From Shimia sp. (GTDB lineage Bacteria > Pseudomonadota > Alphaproteobacteria > Rhodobacterales > Rhodobacteraceae), in NCBI RefSeq assembly GCF_022448905.1, contig NZ_JAKVCW010000006.1, positions 124,001 to 188,000 of the forward strand: a stretch of DNA of 64,000 nt, written 5' to 3'. A program made the translations under genes and the position numbers. Of the stretch, positions 61,662 to 64,000 are shown in pieces (position 1 is the stretch's first letter; every line of letters starts with the position of its first letter). Below the pieces are notes generated by a model, which saw only the letters and a program-made list of their open reading frames with translations, ran no database searches and was not told where the DNA came from.

Positions 61662-62849
61662 ATGGACGGTGATCCAATTGAAATCACATTGCATCAGTCG
61701 CTGGAGACCGTTTCCGCGGCCGATTGGGACGCCTGCGCCGACCCTACGCCAAACGGCACCGGGCGCGCGGAAAACCCCTTTGTCACCCATCGCTTCCTGC
61801 GGGCGCTTGAGGAAAGCGCCAGTGTCGGCTCCGGCACCGGCTGGCTGCCCCGCCACCTGACCGCCAAAGCGGGTGGCGAGGTCATCTCCGTCGCGCCGAT
61901 GTACATCAAACAGCACAGCCAGGGCGAATACGTCTTTGACCACAATTGGGCCCACGCCTACGAACAAGCAGGCGGGCGCTATTACCCGAAACTGCAAACC
62001 GCCGTGCCGTTTTCCCCCGTCACAGGCCGCCGCCTGATGACCCGCCCCGGCTGGGAGGCCACGGGCCAATCCGCGCTAGTCCAGGGCATGGTGCAGGTCG
62101 GCACAGACAATGGCCTCAGCGGTGCGCACATCACTTTTTGCACCGAAGAGGAGGCGCAAAACGGTCAGGAGATGGGCCTGCTCTATCGCACCGGGCAACA
62201 ATTCCACTGGCTCAATAACAATTACGTCAACTTTGACGCATTCCTCGCCGCACTCTCCTCCCGCAAACGCAAAAACATCCGCAAAGAGCGCAAACAGGCG
62301 CAGGCCTTTGGCGGCACCATCACCTGCCTGACCGGCGAGGACATCAAGCCGCACCACTGGGACTCCCTGTGGCGGTTTTACCAAGACACCGGCGCGCGCA
62401 AATGGGGCACGCCTTACCTGACCCGTGCCTTCTTTGACATCCTCCACCAAACGATGCGCGACGACACGCTGCTGATCTTTGCGGAGTGCGACGGCACCCC
62501 CGTGGCAGGCGCCATGAACATGATTGGCAGCGACACGCTCTTTGGCCGCTACTGGGGCTGCGTCGAACACCACCCGGCATTGCACTTCGAATTGTGCTAT
62601 TATCAGGCAATGGACTGGGCCATAGCGCAGGGGTTGGCCTCGGTGGAGGCGGGCGCACAAGGCGAGCACAAACTGGCGCGCGGCTACCTGCCGGTGACCA
62701 CCCACTCGCTGCACTGGATCCAGGACCCAGGGTTTCGCGACGCTATAGATCGCTACCTCCAAGAGGAGCGTGAAGCGGTCAGTCAGGATGTCGAAGTGCT
62801 CACCAACTATGGCCCGTTCAAACGCGGCAATGAGGAGGACCACGAATGA
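61662..62849 (+). CDS. FemAB-like GNAT family protein (PF04339 type)
   Basis: 395 aa. The sequence has the peptidogalycan/FemAB-like pattern: [17 protein letters not shown] near the start, [40 protein letters not shown] in the middle, and late [20 protein letters not shown]. It is common in proteobacteria as an unassigned GNAT-fold transferase; FemAB relatives add amino acids to peptidoglycan, but no such role is proven. Its stop overlaps the dehydratase start by four bases. Confidence 0.8.
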   Translation: MDGDPIEITLHQSLETVSAADWDACADPTPNGTGRAENPFVTHRFLRALEESASVGSGTGWLPRHLTAKAGGEVISVAPMYIKQHSQGEYVFDHNWAHAYEQAGGRYYPKLQTAVPFSPVTGRRLMTRPGWEATGQSALVQGMVQVGTDNGLSGAHITFCTEEEAQNGQEMGLLYRTGQQFHWLNNNYVNFDAFLAALSSRKRKNIRKERKQAQAFGGTITCLTGEDIKPHHWDSLWRFYQDTGARKWGTPYLTRAFFDILHQTMRDDTLLIFAECDGTPVAGAMNMIGSDTLFGRYWGCVEHHPALHFELCYYQAMDWAIAQGLASVEAGAQGEHKLARGYLPVTTHSLHWIQDPGFRDAIDRYLQEEREAVSQDVEVLTNYGPFKRGNEEDHE

Positions 62850-63148
62850 CCGAAAAACTCAGTCAGGCCGCCCGCGATGCGGTCATGGAGCCGCTGTTGC
62901 AGACCGGCTGGACCTATTGCGACGACCGCGACGCGATCCGCAAATCCTTTGAGTTTGAGAACTTTGTAGAGGCCTTTGGCTGGATGACCAAAGCCGCCAT
63001 CTGGGCCGAGAAATGGAACCACCACCCGGAATGGTCCAACGTTTACAAAACTGTAGACGTGTCTCTAACCACCCATGACGTGGGCGGTCTATCCGCTTTG
63101 GACGCCAAATTGGCGCGCAAAATGGATGTCTTGTTTGGCGAGGCCTAA
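62846..63148 (+). CDS. 4a-hydroxytetrahydrobiopterin dehydratase (pterin carbinolamine dehydratase)
   Basis: 100 aa, whole-family size. The active-site stretch is [20 protein letters not shown] with the conserved HHPEW, followed by [17 protein letters not shown]. The enzyme regenerates tetrahydropterin after phenylalanine hydroxylation; many bacteria keep it without phhA. Start overlaps the preceding stop (ATGA). Confidence 0.92.
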   Translation: MTEKLSQAARDAVMEPLLQTGWTYCDDRDAIRKSFEFENFVEAFGWMTKAAIWAEKWNHHPEWSNVYKTVDVSLTTHDVGGLSALDAKLARKMDVLFGEA

Positions 63149-63153
63149 AGGAT

Positions 63154-63186
63154 AGGCCTGACACGCTCGCGCAGCACGTCAGGCCT
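63154..63186. terminator. Long inverted repeat between convergent genes
   Basis: AGGCCTGAC and GTCAGGCCT form a perfect 9-bp stem with a 15-nt loop between the dehydratase and peroxiredoxin stops. No clear T-tract follows on either strand. Confidence 0.4.
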
Positions 63187-63198
63187 CATATCAAAAGC

Positions 63199-63687
63199 TT
63201 ACAGAGCGGCAACCATGGTCTCACCCGCGCTGATCTCGCAGGTGCCCGGCGCCTCTTCGACGTTCAGGATCTTGAACTCGCCGTCTTCGATCATCGCCGC
63301 ATAGCGCTTGGAGCGGTTCACAAAGCCAATCGCTGGTACGCTGAAGTCCAACCCCATCGCGGTGGTCAACTCGCCGGTTGGGTCTGCCAACAGGGTCACT
63401 CCTGCGTCGGCCGCGTTGTGCGCTTTGTCCCAAGCATCCATCACAAATGGATCGTTGACCGACACACAAATCACCTCATCTACGCCTTTGTCTTTCAGCG
63501 CATCCACATTGCGCATGAAGCTTGGCAAATGCGCGCTGCTGCACGTCCCGGTGAACGCCCCTGGCAGGCCGAACAGCACAACCTTGCGGTCTTTGGTCAG
63601 GCTTTCCACCGACACCGGTTCCGGCCCTTCTGCACCAATCTTCATCAACGTGCCTTCGGGGATTTTGTCTCCGATCGAAATACTCAT
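63199..63687 (-). CDS. Peroxiredoxin (Prx5-like)
   Basis: 162 aa. The peroxidatic site is LFGLPGAFTGTCSSAHLPSF, with the PGAFT(x)xC order of the Prx5/hybrid-Prx group. NVDALKDKGVDEVICVSVND and GLDFSVPAIGFVNRSKRYAA follow the fold. It reduces hydrogen peroxide and organic peroxides in the cytoplasm using thiols. The ATG at 63687 is chosen by family N-termini; 63702 is another in-frame Met. Divergent from the reductase gene at the right edge. Confidence 0.9.
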   Translation of the reverse strand: MSISIGDKIPEGTLMKIGAEGPEPVSVESLTKDRKVVLFGLPGAFTGTCSSAHLPSFMRNVDALKDKGVDEVICVSVNDPFVMDAWDKAHNAADAGVTLLADPTGELTTAMGLDFSVPAIGFVNRSKRYAAMIEDGEFKILNVEEAPGTCEISAGETMVAAL

Positions 63688-63769
63688 TTGTGATACTCTC
63701 ATTGCGTTTCCCTGAACCTGCGATATAGGCTCGCCAGCGGCTAAGACAATGGGTTTGAGGGAGAGTGAC

Positions 63770-64000
63770 GTGACGCACATTGTTGTGATCGGAGCGGGGC
63801 AGGCAGGCGCGGCCTGTGTGGCCAAATTGCGCGCCAAAGGCTTTGAGGGCAAGATCACCCTGATCGGGGCCGAAACCGCCCCACCGTACCAACGTCCGCC
63901 GCTGTCCAAAAAGTACCTGTTGGGGGAAATGGACCTCGAACGCCTCTATCTGCGGCCAGAAAGTTATTACGCCGATCAAAACATCACCCTGCGCCTTGGC
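63770..64000 (+). CDS. NAD(P)/FAD-dependent oxidoreductase, ferredoxin-reductase type, 5' part only
   Basis: The first 77 codons are in the window and the rest runs off the right edge. HIVVIGAGQAGAACVAKLRA is the FAD-binding dinucleotide motif, and AETAPPYQRPPLSKKYLLGE is the conserved region of rhodocoxin/putidaredoxin-type ferredoxin reductases. The GTG at 63770 has GAGGGAGAG upstream; ATG 63749 is in frame and also possible. A redox-partner gene may lie beyond the edge. Confidence 0.75.
   Translation, partial: MTHIVVIGAGQAGAACVAKLRAKGFEGKITLIGAETAPPYQRPPLSKKYLLGEMDLERLYLRPESYYADQNITLRLG

Overview
The window is a gene-dense stretch of a moderately GC-rich alphaproteobacterial chromosome, most likely from the Roseobacter group (Rhodobacterales). 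The evidence is the CenR-type response regulator, the Hsp20-DUF1150 pair, DUF2125 and DUF3576 proteins, a leuS-lptE-holA operon, a thioredoxin/TPR-LON-Trm112 operon and two dimethylglycine-dehydrogenase-like flavoproteins. These assignments come from reading the sequence and knowing the families; no search was run. No rRNA, tRNA, CRISPR array, transposase or prophage gene was seen. About 65 genes are supported, and almost all are chromosomal housekeeping or envelope genes.

Layout. 1-8 kb: the 5' end of a class IV aminotransferase, a DUF2125 exported protein, a crotonase-fold protein lacking its catalytic glutamates, quinone-dependent D-lactate dehydrogenase, an HNH protein, an MscS channel, an HI0933-type flavoprotein and a GST. 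8-17.8 kb: leuS-lptE-holA (minus), a lone family-4 glycosyltransferase, a DUF3576 lipoprotein, a porin with a long leader, a YggS protein, and an L,D-transpeptidase overlapping ribA. 17.9-22.2 kb: cenR, an intergenic region with a perfect FNR box followed by a candidate small RNA, xth, a frameshifted membrane-protein gene, and the thioredoxin/TPR-LON-Trm112 operon. 22.2-27.5 kb: a UbiH-type monooxygenase, an amidase, an RNA methyltransferase, a second methyltransferase and an APH-type kinase. 27.6-38.1 kb: dnaE2, which lacks the usual C-terminal end, then a one-carbon locus with a XRE-cupin regulator, GFA protein, LysE exporter, DMGDH-like flavoprotein, homocysteine S-methyltransferase and a second DMGDH-like flavoprotein. 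38.2-46.3 kb: rarD, an SGNH hydrolase, an NTF2-like protein, an RluA enzyme, msrC, an aromatic/aspartate aminotransferase with sseA, an unknown GT42/DUF115-like protein, smpB and a dapC-like aminotransferase. 46.3-57 kb: ftsK, lolA, a DUF465 protein, hsp20-DUF1150, glnK-amtB, a class A PBP and mlaA-mlaC. 57.2-64 kb: an orphan type I secretion ABC/HlyD pair, ridA, GDPD, a FemAB-like protein, a pterin dehydratase, a peroxiredoxin and the start of a ferredoxin-reductase-like gene.

Most interesting points. (1) A perfect TTGAT-N4-ATCAA box stands upstream of an unannotated segment shaped like a small RNA (hairpin, unpaired CCUCCC, strong terminator); this could be an FNR-activated sRNA. (2) The XRE-cupin regulator is preceded by two 27-bp inverted repeats of one motif, with half-sites about 20 bp apart. 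(3) The genes beyond it fit a betaine/dimethylglycine-type demethylation pathway with methyl transfer to homocysteine and handling of released formaldehyde. (4) Three copies of a two-hairpin intergenic repeat ending in CCCCGGGATATTT show compensating changes in one stem. (5) Two genes look damaged: the 20.1-kb membrane protein is frameshifted at a C4 run, and dnaE2 ends before its expected OB-fold region.
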